This document shows, in pieces, positions 6,950 through 15,991 of a stretch of 51,884 bases of DNA. Each line of letters opens with the position of its first letter. Position 1 is the stretch's first letter. Origin of the DNA: Gemmatimonadota bacterium (GTDB lineage: Bacteria; Gemmatimonadota; Gemmatimonadetes; Gemmatimonadales; GWC2-71-9); the NCBI GenBank assembly GCA_003223415.1, contig QHUY01000012.1, positions 1-51,884 on the forward strand, read 5' to 3'. The notes beneath the pieces were generated by a model that was not told where the DNA came from, searched no databases, and saw nothing but the letters and a program-made list of their open reading frames with translations. A program made the position numbers and the translations under genes.

Positions 6950-8455
6950 TCAGTTGCTCTTCTGCCGCTGGATGTTGCCACCGGTGAGGTACCCGAAGTT
7001 GTGGTAGCCGCCGATGGTGATGTCGATGAAATCAGTGCCGCGACCGGGCTCCCCGTTATCGCACGCCGCGTTCACCGTGAACGAGTACGTGCCACTCTTC
7101 GAGGGAATGTCCTTGTCGTTAACGGTGCCCGTCCCGGACCATGTGCGGCAGCTGGGGGAGCCGGTGACAGCACCGTAGCTGCCGACGGTCATCGTGCCGT
7201 GGAAGGTGAAGTTGCCAATCGGGCACGTAGAAGACCCGGCCTGCACGCCGTCCAGACAGTGCTGCACCCACTCGACCTCGCCGCCCGTTTGCTTCGCCTC
7301 CGAGCCGAAGCTGGCGAAGTTCCGCCCGTCCCCGAGCTTACCGCCGCCCGTCAGTTTGCTGGTCGTCGAGCAGATCACCGTGAAGGAAGCCGTGACCGTT
7401 CCGCCGGCGGGTACCGTGGCGGTCTTCGAGTTCCCGCCGCTGACCACGCAGTTCGCCGCCACCCCGGAGAGCGCGACGCTGTGACTGCCCGCTGAGAGGC
7501 CCGTGAACGTGACGCTGCCGTTGATCGCGATCGCTCGGCTCAGGGCGCCGTCCACCGTCACCGTGTAGCCGTCGGGATCGAGGCTCGAGCCCGTGGTGCT
7601 GGTCGTCACAGTCAGGTTGCCGGGAGCAGGGGACGGCGGGTTGAGCACGAGCGCGGTTGCCAGCCACGTGCTGGGCGAGTTGAAGTGCCAGCTCCACTGC
7701 GGATCGACCGAGCCCGCGTTGGCCTGCACCGCGTAGTTGGCCTCGGTCACCACTGCGGCGTCGGACAACACAGTGATGGTGGTAAAGCCCACGGGGGGGT
7801 CGACACCAACCACGGCGTTCGACATCGTGACGCCGTAGGCAAGCGCGTTCGCGTCGATCGCAAGCGCGCCGGGATCGGCGACCGTGGGAAACGAGGAGCC
7901 GGAGCCGAACGCCTTACTATGCCCGCCCATTGCCTGCGCAGCCACGGTGCTCACGCCAGTAAACGCGGACATCATAATCCCGCCGTCTTGAATCGATGAT
8001 GCCAGGTCCGCTTGCACCACGAGAATCTTCTCGCCGCTCGGGAACGTCCCCTCGGGGAAGTTTTGCACGTTCGTGGCGACATACGTCGCCATCGAGATGC
8101 CGCCCGCCGAGACGAACTCGACGGGGGTGTAGGTGTTGCCGACCGCCGTCCCGTCGGCCAAGTGATCGGTCACCGAGGTGATGATGTTGGTGTTGGTCGA
8201 GCCGACCCAGAAGAAGGTCACGATGATCGCGTCGCCGAGGTGCGGGTTCGTGGGGTTGAACCCCTTGAGCAGCGCCGTCCCCTGCTCGGGGAGCGTGCCG
8301 TTCACCTGATCAAGCGCAATGCCGTTCGCCGCGACGTCAAACTGGGGGGTTCCGGGCCCGCGGCGCGCGGGACCGACGGACTCAGTGCAGCCGACGGCAA
8401 GCAACGCGGCGGCCAGCAGCCCCGAAAGGCCCGTCCACGTTGCCGACTTGTCCAT
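6950..8455 (-). CDS. Paralogous secreted lipoprotein with post-COAP-1-like C-terminal domain
   Basis: 501 aa from ATG 8455, with AGGAGGC (8462-8468) upstream. Lipoprotein signal: MDKSATWTGLSGLLAAALLA then VGC. Residues ~40-275 are the paralogue domain (HLGDAIIVTFFWVGS, GGISMATYVATNVQNFPEG, SSFPTVADPGALAIDANALAYGVTM, WSWHFNSPSTWLATALVLN). Residues ~280-360 look like a PEGA/carboxypeptidase-regulatory type beta-sandwich (DPDGYTVTVDG, GLSAGSHSVALSG). Residues ~365-500 start with KLTGGGKLGDGRNFASFG, contain ACDNGEPG and end GYLTGGNIQ. I recognise this pattern as the post-COAP-1 domain, normally found C-terminal to choice-of-anchor-P domains; here that partner is the next gene. It is divergent from the gene at 8780 and has a sigma-54-type promoter. 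Confidence 0.82.
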   Translation of the reverse strand: MDKSATWTGLSGLLAAALLAVGCTESVGPARRGPGTPQFDVAANGIALDQVNGTLPEQGTALLKGFNPTNPHLGDAIIVTFFWVGSTNTNIITSVTDHLADGTAVGNTYTPVEFVSAGGISMATYVATNVQNFPEGTFPSGEKILVVQADLASSIQDGGIMMSAFTGVSTVAAQAMGGHSKAFGSGSSFPTVADPGALAIDANALAYGVTMSNAVVGVDPPVGFTTITVLSDAAVVTEANYAVQANAGSVDPQWSWHFNSPSTWLATALVLNPPSPAPGNLTVTTSTTGSSLDPDGYTVTVDGALSRAIAINGSVTFTGLSAGSHSVALSGVAANCVVSGGNSKTATVPAGGTVTASFTVICSTTSKLTGGGKLGDGRNFASFGSEAKQTGGEVEWVQHCLDGVQAGSSTCPIGNFTFHGTMTVGSYGAVTGSPSCRTWSGTGTVNDKDIPSKSGTYSFTVNAACDNGEPGRGTDFIDITIGGYHNFGYLTGGNIQRQKSN

Positions 8456-8498
8456 GATCCTGCCTCCTAGTGGGGCACGGCTGCCCTCATAGCTAGGG

Positions 8499-8514
8499 GG
8501 CAAGGTTCAGACCA
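8499..8514 (-). promoter_or_regulatory. Sigma-54-type promoter
   Basis: The minus strand reads TGGTCTGAACCTTGCC, with GG-N10-GC spacing. It lies 44 nt before the ATG at 8455 and is identical to the element at 6024-6039. About 75 bp around it (including the CAGAGCGG and CCTCTCGC segments) is also conserved between the two genes. Confidence 0.75.
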
Positions 8515-8552
8515 GAGCGGCAGGGCCTCTCGCAAGGCCGAGTGGCTTCCCC

Positions 8553-8574
8553 GGTTGCACACAACTGCCGCGCG
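8553..8574 (+). promoter_or_regulatory. Candidate activator-binding site
   Basis: GGTTGCACACAACTGCC continues into GCGCG. It contains the 12-mer CACACAACTGCC that also occurs at 33250-33261 upstream of the Wzc-like gene. It lies about 40-60 bp upstream of the promoter at 8499 and about 170 bp from the candidate promoter at 8742 of the divergent gene. Confidence 0.5.
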
Positions 8575-8658
8575 CGCGCCACGGGTCATAGGGGAAGCGC
8601 GTCGGTCAGCCGACCCCTCACGGGTGTGAGCCTCCTCACATGGCAGCGCCGTGTCGGA

Positions 8659-8695
8659 GTGCTGCGTTCCGCAGCACAATGTCCGCTCCGGAGCG
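8659..8695. repeat. Hairpin and adjacent perfect palindrome in divergent intergenic region
   Basis: GTGCTGCG-TTC-CGCAGCAC (8659-8677) is a perfect 8-bp stem, followed by the 12-bp palindrome CGCTCCGGAGCG (8684-8695). Together they lie in the 324-bp space between the divergent genes at 8455 and 8780, 50-85 bp before the candidate promoter of the latter. They could be operator dyads. Confidence 0.4.
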
Positions 8696-8741
8696 CACCA
8701 GTCCCCAGCGTAATGTGTTGAGCCGCAGCCACATGGAGGTC

Positions 8742-8757
8742 CGGCATCAAGTTTGCC
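8742..8757 (+). promoter_or_regulatory. Possible sigma-54-type promoter of the gene at 8780
   Basis: CGGCATCAAGTTTGCC has GG (8743-8744) and GC (8755-8756) separated by 10 nt, GGCA at -24 and TTTGC at -12. The predicted start, near 8768, leaves only about 12 nt of leader containing GGAGGA, which is short. The first T of the consensus is C. Confidence 0.4.
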
Positions 8758-8779
8758 TCGGTTTCTGCGGGGAGGAAGC

Positions 8780-9532
8780 ATGATCACACCCATGATCCAT
8801 CGCCTGCTGACTCGGGGCGATCTCGGCCGTCTCGTGGACGAGATGGCGCGCCTGGATGTCGCGGCAGGCCGCAGCGCTGAGCTAGCGCTCGAGGGCGGCG
8901 ATGTGGATGCCGTGCTCGACTCGCCGGTCGCGCTCGAAGCGGTGCGCGGCCGCGGCGGGGCGCCGGCGCCGTTGCCCCTGACGCTCCTCTGGTACATTCC
9001 CATTCGCGCCGAGCTCCGCGTCCGCGGCGTGACCGACGTCGAGCTCGCCGACTATACGGCGACGTTGCCGGTCGTGTTCGCCACCTCGCGCGCGGTGCGT
9101 GTCGTCGCGCGAGGAGAGAACGGGGTGGCGGTGTGGTGGCGGTTCGTCTCCTCCCTGCCCCCGAGCACGGTGGCCCAGGCGGAAGGGGCGGCCGACTCCG
9201 CCGCCCTCGCGTTGTGGTGGGCGGGTTGCTTCCCTGAGTGGGTGGCACGCCGCGGCGCTGGGCGCGGGATGATCCACGCCTACGTGACGTTTGCGGGACA
9301 AATGCTCGGGCTCGCCGCGGAGCTATTGGAGCGGCGCGCCCCCGACGTCGCCTCGTTGTGGGCGCGGGCGGCGGAGCAGCGCGAGGCGCTACACGCCGCG
9401 CTCACGGAGGCCCGCGGCGACTATCTCGGCCCGGACGTGCACAGCGCGGAGAGCCGGCTCACGCGGTTCCTCAGACGGCTGTCCTTCGGTCCCCCCCCCC
9501 CCTCCCTCCAGGATCCGCCCACGTTGAACTGA
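8780..9532 (+). CDS. Conserved-looking hypothetical protein
   Basis: 250 aa from ATG 8780, chosen because GGGGAGGAAG ends just before it. There is no signal peptide, clear transmembrane helix or motif that I recognise. It is an alpha/beta-looking soluble protein with segments LPLTLLWYIPIRAELR (residues ~65-80), a Trp-rich stretch around VAVWWRF (~115) and a helical C-terminal third (LAAELLERRAPDVASLWARAAEQREALHA, quoted only as the helix around residues 175-205). The last residues (FGPPPPSLQDPPTLN) are encoded by a 12-C homopolymer, so the extreme C-terminus may vary with slippage or sequencing error. It is divergent from the lipoprotein gene at 8455 and shares its regulatory region. It ends 9 bp before the convergent gene. 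No function is assigned. Confidence 0.75.
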   Translation: MITPMIHRLLTRGDLGRLVDEMARLDVAAGRSAELALEGGDVDAVLDSPVALEAVRGRGGAPAPLPLTLLWYIPIRAELRVRGVTDVELADYTATLPVVFATSRAVRVVARGENGVAVWWRFVSSLPPSTVAQAEGAADSAALALWWAGCFPEWVARRGAGRGMIHAYVTFAGQMLGLAAELLERRAPDVASLWARAAEQREALHAALTEARGDYLGPDVHSAESRLTRFLRRLSFGPPPPSLQDPPTLN

Positions 9533-9541
9533 CGGTGGCCC

Positions 9542-12500
9542 TCACGGCGTCCCCGGCACCACGTTCCCGATGTTCCGCTGCTTGAGCAGCGCGTTGAACT
9601 GGGCCAGGTCCTGATTCAGAAGCCCGTCGAGCTGTGTCCCGACCGTTTTGAGCCGACCTTCGAGCAACTGAAATACTTCGGTCTGCTGAGTCGTGGGCGC
9701 GAAATCCGAGCTGGCGATCCCCTGCGCCAGATAGCCGATCTGTCCCGCGAGCATGGTTGGCCAGCGGACGTCATCCTGCCCCCGGCCCGTGAGCCGGAGG
9801 TCGAGCAAGTTGCCCTCGACGCCGCTGAACTTCTTCTCCAGCGAGTCGACACCGGCCCTGATGTCCGCCGGCAGGACCGAGCGCAAGTCTTGGAGCTGGC
9901 CCCGCACCAGCTCGATCCGGTTGATCATGTCCACCGCGGTGTTCAAGTCGCCCTGGAGACCGGCGAGCAGCTTCATCTGCGTCTGGATCTCCGTCTCACT
10001 CCCGCTCGAGTTCGGATCTTTCCGCACGACGATTGGCTGGCTCTGCTCCTGCCCGCCGACCTTGAGCTTGACGGTGTAGGTGCCTGGGGACACCAGCACC
10101 GTCATCCGGCCGACCCCGGGGGCCAGGCGCCAGCCCTCGGGGCCGAGCCGTAGCTCCGGGTCGTAGAGCGGCGTGGTCCGGAGCCGGGCCGCTTTAGTCG
10201 AATCGGTGCGCAGATCCCACCACACGCGGTTGATCCCGACGCTTTTCGTCCCCTGGAGCGTGCGCACCGTCTGCCCGCCCGCGTCGAGAATTGTGAGCGT
10301 CACGTCACCCGTCGGGACCGGCTTCAGCCAGTAATTGATCGCCGCGCCGTAGGGCGGGTTCTGCCCGGCCGTGGGGTCGTCCGTCATCGCCATCGGGGCC
10401 GTGATCTGTCGAAAGCGATAGGCCGGCCGCGGTTTGAAGAGATACGCCGCCTGAGCGCGGATGTCTGCCGTGAGCTGCTCAAGGGGCGTGACATCGTCCA
10501 GGATCCAGAAGCCGCGCCCGTAGGTAGACACGACAAGGTCGTTGAAGTGCTCCTGGACCACCAGCCAGTAGACCGGCGCGTGCGGGAGGGTGGTCTGCAG
10601 CGGCTGCCAGCTCTCTCCGTCGTCGAACGACACGTACAGCGCGCTCTCGGTGCCGAGATAGAGCAGGCCCCGGCGCGCCGGGTCTTCACGGATCACGTGC
10701 GCGTACGACGGCGCGCTCCTCGGGAGACCGTTCACGATCGCCCTCCAGCTGCGCCCGTAGTCCGTCGTCTTGTAAACGAACGGCTCCCGGTTGTTCGCCT
10801 GGTGGGCGTCCACCGTGATGTAGGCGGTGGCGGTGTCGTAGCGCGACGGCTCGACGTTCGAGACCGTCCCCCAGGAGGGCATGCTGGGAATGGCGGACGT
10901 GACATTCGTCCAGGTCCTTCCTCCGTCCCGCGTCACGTGCACCAGCCCGTCGTTCGTCCCGGCCCAGATGAGCCCGGCCTTGAGGGGCGACTCGGCGATC
11001 GCGAAGACCACGTCGCCGTACTCGACGCCGATGTTGTCCGGCGTGAGCCCTCCGGACATCTGCTGCCTGCTCTTGTCGTTCAACGTCAGATCGGGACTGA
11101 TGACCTGCCAACTCTTGCCGCCGTCGATCGTCATGTGGACGAACTGGCTCCCCACGTAGACCTTGTTGTGGTCGTGGGGTGAGATCGTGAGCGGGGCCGT
11201 CCAGACGAAGCGGTACTTCACGTCCGCCGCCGGCCACCCGATGGTGCTCTGCGGCCAGATCTCCGCGTGGAGGGCCTGGCGCGTGCGCTCGTCGTAGCGC
11301 ACCACGATCCCGCCCACGCTGCCCGAGCCCGACGCGGTCGACCAGATGATGTTCGGGTCCGTCGGGTCGGGGGTCGCCCAGCCGCTCTCTCCGCCCGCGA
11401 CCGAGTGCCACTCGCCGCGCGGAATGGTCCCGCCTCCCCCCCCACCACCGCCGAACCCACCAATTCTCGAGTTCGAGGGGCCGCGGGAGGAGGGCCCGTC
11501 CTGGCGGTTGCCCATCACGTAGTAGGGGATCTGGTTGTCCACCGTGGCGTGGTACATCTGGGCGATGGGGAGCTGCTGGCGATACCAGGTACGTCCGCGG
11601 TTGGTCGAAATCGAGACGTTGCCGTCGTTCCCGACGATCATACGGTTGCCGTTGGTCGGGTCGATCCACATGTCGTGGTTGTCGCCGCCCGGCGACTGGC
11701 CGAACGGCACGTCCACCGTGGTCGCTCCGCCGTCGAGCGTTTTCGAGAACGACGCACACAGGAAATACGCTTCGTTGTCGCGGTCGGGGGCCACGGCCAT
11801 GCGGGTGTAGTAGGGTTGGCGGCACGACAACTGGCGGTCGTAGGAGACGACGCGCCACGTCTCGCCGCCGTCGTCCGAGCGCCACAGCTCGCCGTTGTCG
11901 GTCGCCTGGCCGTGCCACGGCACGCCGTCGCCGGTCTCGATCAGAGCATAGATGCGGCTCGTGTTGCTCGGCGCGATGGCGAGCCCCACCTTGCCGAACG
12001 GCTTCAGCGGGAGGCCGTGGGCGGTGAGCTTCGTCCACGTGGTGCCGCCGTCGCGAGACGTGTAGATCCCGCTCCCCGGCCCGCCGCTCTCCCGGCCCCA
12101 GGTGTGGATCTCGATCTGCCACATCCCGGCGAAGAGAATCCGCGGGTTGGTCGGGTCCATGACGACGTCCGACGCGCCGGTATTCTCGTCCACGAACAGC
12201 ACCCGCTCCCAGGTCTTCCCGCCGTCCGTCGTGCGGTAGATCCCCCGCTCCTGCTGCGGCCCGTAGCTGTGCCCCAGCGCGGCGACGTAGACGACGTCCG
12301 GATTGCCGGGGTGGACGACGATGCGGGCGATGCGGCCTGTGTTGTCGAGCCCCATGTGCTGCCAGGTCTTGCCGGCATCGGTGGACTTGTAGATCCCGTT
12401 GCCGATCGAGATGTGGCTGCGGATCCATGCTTCCCCTGTGCCGGCCCACACGACGTTGGGGTCGGAAGGCGCGACGGCGAGCGCACCGATCGATTGCACC

Positions 12501-12847
12501 GGCTGGTCATCGAAGATCGGCTGCCAGTGCACGCCGCCGTCGGTGGTCTTCCAGACGCCGCCCGAGGCCGCCCCGGCGTAGTAGACGCTCGGGTCGCTCA
12601 CGACGCCCGCGACCGCGGACACGCGATTTCCCACGGGGCCGATGTAGCGGTACTTGAGCTGGGCGAACGTGGCCGTGTCCGCCGCCCCGGGCGGCGTCAC
12701 CGGCTGCGGCTGCGCTCGGGGGGGGGGGGAGGGCCGCGGCTGCTGGCGCTGCGGGCGTGCTTGGGCGCCAGCCGACTGCGCGAGTGATGTTAGGCTCAGG
12801 ACGGCGAGCGTGGCGGTGGAGAGCAGGAAGCACATTCCGCGGGACAT
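9542..12847 (-). CDS. Secreted BNR-repeat beta-propeller protein (VPS10/sortilin-like 'glycosyl hydrolase')
   Basis: 1101 aa with a Sec signal peptide (MSRGMCFLLSTATLAVLSLT..., cleavage near residue 29). From about residue 60 many Asp-box (S/T-x-D-x-G-x-T/x-W) repeats occur: KTTDGGVHW, KSTDAGKTW, RTTDGGKTW, TSRDGGTTW, RSDDGGETW, VTRDGGRTW, KTTDYGRSW and SFDDGESW. These mark two stacked beta-propellers like those in xyloglucanases and sortilin domains. After residue ~760 there are linker, FlgD-like Ig segments (VRTLQGTKSVGINRVWWDLR) and a helical tail (~residues 960-1095). This family is common and often multicopy in Gemmatimonadota and Acidobacteriota; databases call it glycosyl hydrolase, but I see no identifiable catalytic residues and infer a periplasmic or extracellular binding role. 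A G12 tract lies just after the signal peptide (12718-12729). Confidence 0.88.
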   Translation of the reverse strand: MSRGMCFLLSTATLAVLSLTSLAQSAGAQARPQRQQPRPSPPPRAQPQPVTPPGAADTATFAQLKYRYIGPVGNRVSAVAGVVSDPSVYYAGAASGGVWKTTDGGVHWQPIFDDQPVQSIGALAVAPSDPNVVWAGTGEAWIRSHISIGNGIYKSTDAGKTWQHMGLDNTGRIARIVVHPGNPDVVYVAALGHSYGPQQERGIYRTTDGGKTWERVLFVDENTGASDVVMDPTNPRILFAGMWQIEIHTWGRESGGPGSGIYTSRDGGTTWTKLTAHGLPLKPFGKVGLAIAPSNTSRIYALIETGDGVPWHGQATDNGELWRSDDGGETWRVVSYDRQLSCRQPYYTRMAVAPDRDNEAYFLCASFSKTLDGGATTVDVPFGQSPGGDNHDMWIDPTNGNRMIVGNDGNVSISTNRGRTWYRQQLPIAQMYHATVDNQIPYYVMGNRQDGPSSRGPSNSRIGGFGGGGGGGGTIPRGEWHSVAGGESGWATPDPTDPNIIWSTASGSGSVGGIVVRYDERTRQALHAEIWPQSTIGWPAADVKYRFVWTAPLTISPHDHNKVYVGSQFVHMTIDGGKSWQVISPDLTLNDKSRQQMSGGLTPDNIGVEYGDVVFAIAESPLKAGLIWAGTNDGLVHVTRDGGRTWTNVTSAIPSMPSWGTVSNVEPSRYDTATAYITVDAHQANNREPFVYKTTDYGRSWRAIVNGLPRSAPSYAHVIREDPARRGLLYLGTESALYVSFDDGESWQPLQTTLPHAPVYWLVVQEHFNDLVVSTYGRGFWILDDVTPLEQLTADIRAQAAYLFKPRPAYRFRQITAPMAMTDDPTAGQNPPYGAAINYWLKPVPTGDVTLTILDAGGQTVRTLQGTKSVGINRVWWDLRTDSTKAARLRTTPLYDPELRLGPEGWRLAPGVGRMTVLVSPGTYTVKLKVGGQEQSQPIVVRKDPNSSGSETEIQTQMKLLAGLQGDLNTAVDMINRIELVRGQLQDLRSVLPADIRAGVDSLEKKFSGVEGNLLDLRLTGRGQDDVRWPTMLAGQIGYLAQGIASSDFAPTTQQTEVFQLLEGRLKTVGTQLDGLLNQDLAQFNALLKQRNIGNVVPGTP

Positions 12848-12940
12848 GGGCGTCTCCCGGGTTGACAGCGGGGTAGCGGGTGGTCAGGGATCGACAAAGA
12901 GACGGCGGGAGCAACAACCGTGCAAGGTGGTCGTCAACGT

Positions 12941-12976
12941 GAAGCCCCGCGATCGCCTGAGCGACCGCGGGGCTTC
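12941..12976 (-). terminator. Hairpin downstream of the lipoprotein gene at 12997
   Basis: GAAGCCCCGCG (12941-12951) pairs perfectly with CGCGGGGCTTC (12966-12976). Inside, after one mismatch, TCGC/GCGA pairs around a CTGA loop. It lies 20 nt past the stop codon at 12997. There is no T tract. Confidence 0.65.
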
Positions 12977-12996
12977 GTCGCGGGGGCGGCGCTGCC

Positions 12997-13887
12997 TCAG
13001 GACCGCGTCACCGTGTACTGGCCACAGGCCGTAAACTGAATCGTCACGTTCGACGTGTTGCCGGCGCGCACCACCATCGCATGCACCGTCCCGGAATCGA
13101 ACTTCGGGCGGACGGTGCAGCTCGCGTTGTAGTGCAGCACCGGGTCAGTCGATACGGTCAGTGAATACGTGTTCGCGTTGCGGGTCCAGGTGGAAGTGCC
13201 GTTGATGCTCAGCGTCCCGCTCGGCAGGGGCGCGTCGGGCTGGATCGAGCCCGGGACATCGGCGGTGAACGTGACGGCCCAGGTGCGAGTGTGGCTTGCC
13301 GTGCCACCATCCCGGAAGGTATAGGTGGTCTGGAAGTTCGTCTCGCTCTGCGAGATCACATTCGCATCACGTGAGGATTGGCGCGTGCCGTTCAGCACGA
13401 TGGACCGCTTCCGGCCGTCCTCCACCTCGATGCGCGTGAAATCCTTGAACACCGTCTTCACCGCGTGATCCGTTACGGTCGGTGTGGGGTCGATGATGTC
13501 GATGGCGCCGCGGATCGTATCGGCCTCAGCTCCCTCCGCGAAGGCGCAGCCGGGGAACGTGATCTCGACCGAATCCGGCACACGGTCACCGTCCGAGTTC
13601 ACGACAGGCGACGGGCTGAGCGTGGGCACACACGTCGTGGGGTCGACTCCATCGAACGCCGTGGCGGCCATGCTGGGCAAGAACATCCCCCCGCCGTCCG
13701 AGAGGGTGATGCCCTCGAGCTCACCCTGCGCGTCGGCAGTCATCGCCTCGCCGAGGGAGCGCGCCTCATCGAGACTCAAAGCGGGGGTGTTCGGGGCGGT
13801 GCTGTCATGGTTGCACGCCGCCACCAGGACGAGCGCGATGGCCGCGGTAGCGGCCGGAAGCCAGCGCCGAAAGGGCATGGAAAGCAT
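12997..13887 (-). CDS. Putative secreted lipoprotein
   Basis: 296 aa from ATG 13887, with AGGAGGA at 13894-13900 (6-nt spacing). An upstream in-frame start at 13926 would misplace the signal. Lipoprotein signal: basic FRRW, then a hydrophobic stretch ATAAIALVLVAA and Cys in VAACNHDS. The mature part looks all-beta: a DGDRVPDSVEITFPGCAF segment (residues ~110-127), a long region of alternating Thr/Ser/Val strands and a C-terminal Cys pair (ASCTVRPKF, FTACGQYTV). No family is recognised. It is preceded by its own leader and followed by a hairpin, so probably monocistronic. A surface or outer-membrane role is inferred from the lipobox only. Confidence 0.8.
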   Translation of the reverse strand: MLSMPFRRWLPAATAAIALVLVAACNHDSTAPNTPALSLDEARSLGEAMTADAQGELEGITLSDGGGMFLPSMAATAFDGVDPTTCVPTLSPSPVVNSDGDRVPDSVEITFPGCAFAEGAEADTIRGAIDIIDPTPTVTDHAVKTVFKDFTRIEVEDGRKRSIVLNGTRQSSRDANVISQSETNFQTTYTFRDGGTASHTRTWAVTFTADVPGSIQPDAPLPSGTLSINGTSTWTRNANTYSLTVSTDPVLHYNASCTVRPKFDSGTVHAMVVRAGNTSNVTIQFTACGQYTVTRS

Positions 13888-14023
13888 GATACGTCCTCCT
13901 GAACCGTCGGGAACGGGTGGCATCACTATAAAGAGTGGGACGGGCCCGGACCGGTAACGTTAAGCTCTGGTGACTCTTGCCCCTCATCCACCCCCTCCCT
14001 GCCCTCCCCCCTCGCCCCAAGCA

Positions 14024-15051
<1,028 letters not shown>

Positions 15052-15055
<4 letters not shown>

Positions 15056-15822
15056 GGCGGTGACTGGCCGCCTCCCCACCGAGTCAGCTGGCGGAGCCGC
15101 ATCCTGGCCGGGCCGAAGGTCGAATCCCGGCTGAGCGCCGTTCGGTAGCTGGCGATGGCGTTCGCCGAGTCTCCCTTCTGCAGGTAGACGTCCCCCAGGG
15201 CGGCCGGGATGGGGGCGGAGACGGGATGGAACTCGGCGTCGAGGTTGAGGAGGCCGAGCGCGTTGTCCACGCGGCCCGCGCGCGCCTCGGAGCGCGCGAC
15301 CTCGATCAGCACTCCCTCCCGGAAGTCGTAGGCGCCGCTCTCCAGGTAGCGCTGCCGCAGGTCGCGGTAGCGCCGCACGGCCGCGTCGAGCCCGCTGTCG
15401 GCGAGCGTGAGCGTCATGTCGTCGTCGAGCAGGCGCGGGCGGACGACGCCGCGGTGGCAGGTGGCGCAGCGGACTTCGAGCAAGGGTTTGGGCCGGTCGG
15501 GCACGTCGTGCAGGTGCTCGTCGTTGATGTGCATCACCATGTGCATCATGACGCGCGCCACCTTCTTGGTGCGCTTGTCGTCCTTGGCGAAGCTCAGCGA
15601 GTCGAGCGGCGCCCCTTCGCGGCCGACGTGGCAGTAGGTGCAGCGCACGCCGAGGGCAAGGGCGAACCCGCGCATCGTGGCGATGAGCGTGCGCTGGTCG
15701 ATGTTCTTGGGCAGGACCTTCAAGTTCGTGAACGAGTCCGGGGGGAAGCGCCCCTGCGCGGCGATGCGACGAGCGGCAACCGCAGCGGTGGCGAGCAGCA
15801 GCAGACGAGTGAGGCGTCGCAT
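15052..15822 (-). CDS. Dihaem c-type cytochrome, reaction-centre cytochrome-like, with TPR-like tail
   Basis: 256 aa. An N-terminal signal (MRRLTRLLLLATAAVAARRI, cut near AAQG) exports it to the periplasm. Two CxxCH haem sites are visible: CTYCH (residue ~60) and CATCH (~115), with Met-rich helices between (VMMHMVMHIN). The segment LKVLPKNIDQRTLIATMRGFALALGVRC is characteristic of the small PF02276-like cytochromes frequent in Gemmatimonadota and Acidobacteriota, related to the photosynthetic reaction-centre subunit but without evidence of phototrophy here. Residues ~150-250 look TPR-like (VARSEARAGRVDNALGLLN, ALGDVYLQKGDSANAIASY). The last bases overlap the aldo/keto reductase start. An electron-transfer role is inferred; the redox partner is not visible. 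Confidence 0.87.
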
Positions 15823-15991
15823 CGAGACCCCGGGAAGGGAGAGGGATGAAGTCAGGGATCCGCGACAGGTAAGAAACCACGTGGCTGGCAGCCCGCAAGC
15901 CGCACGCGAGCCCATGGCGCATGCACGGAACCTCGCAATCGACCAGCTGACTGCGAGGTTCCGTGTCCGTCGGGTGGGCCCGCGTAGCGGT

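Noticed and set aside
1-8455. PEP-CTERM or LPXTG sorting signals on the secreted proteins
   Set aside because: C-termini such as NIGPM, NIGAF, NIQRQKSN and GAARSAASL have no motif-helix-basic tail; the PKD protein's end is outside the window and remains open.
10686-12787. Long frames on both strands inside the BNR propeller gene
   Set aside because: Low-complexity Arg/Gly/Ala translations without motifs; they overlap a clear 1101-residue protein with Asp-box repeats.
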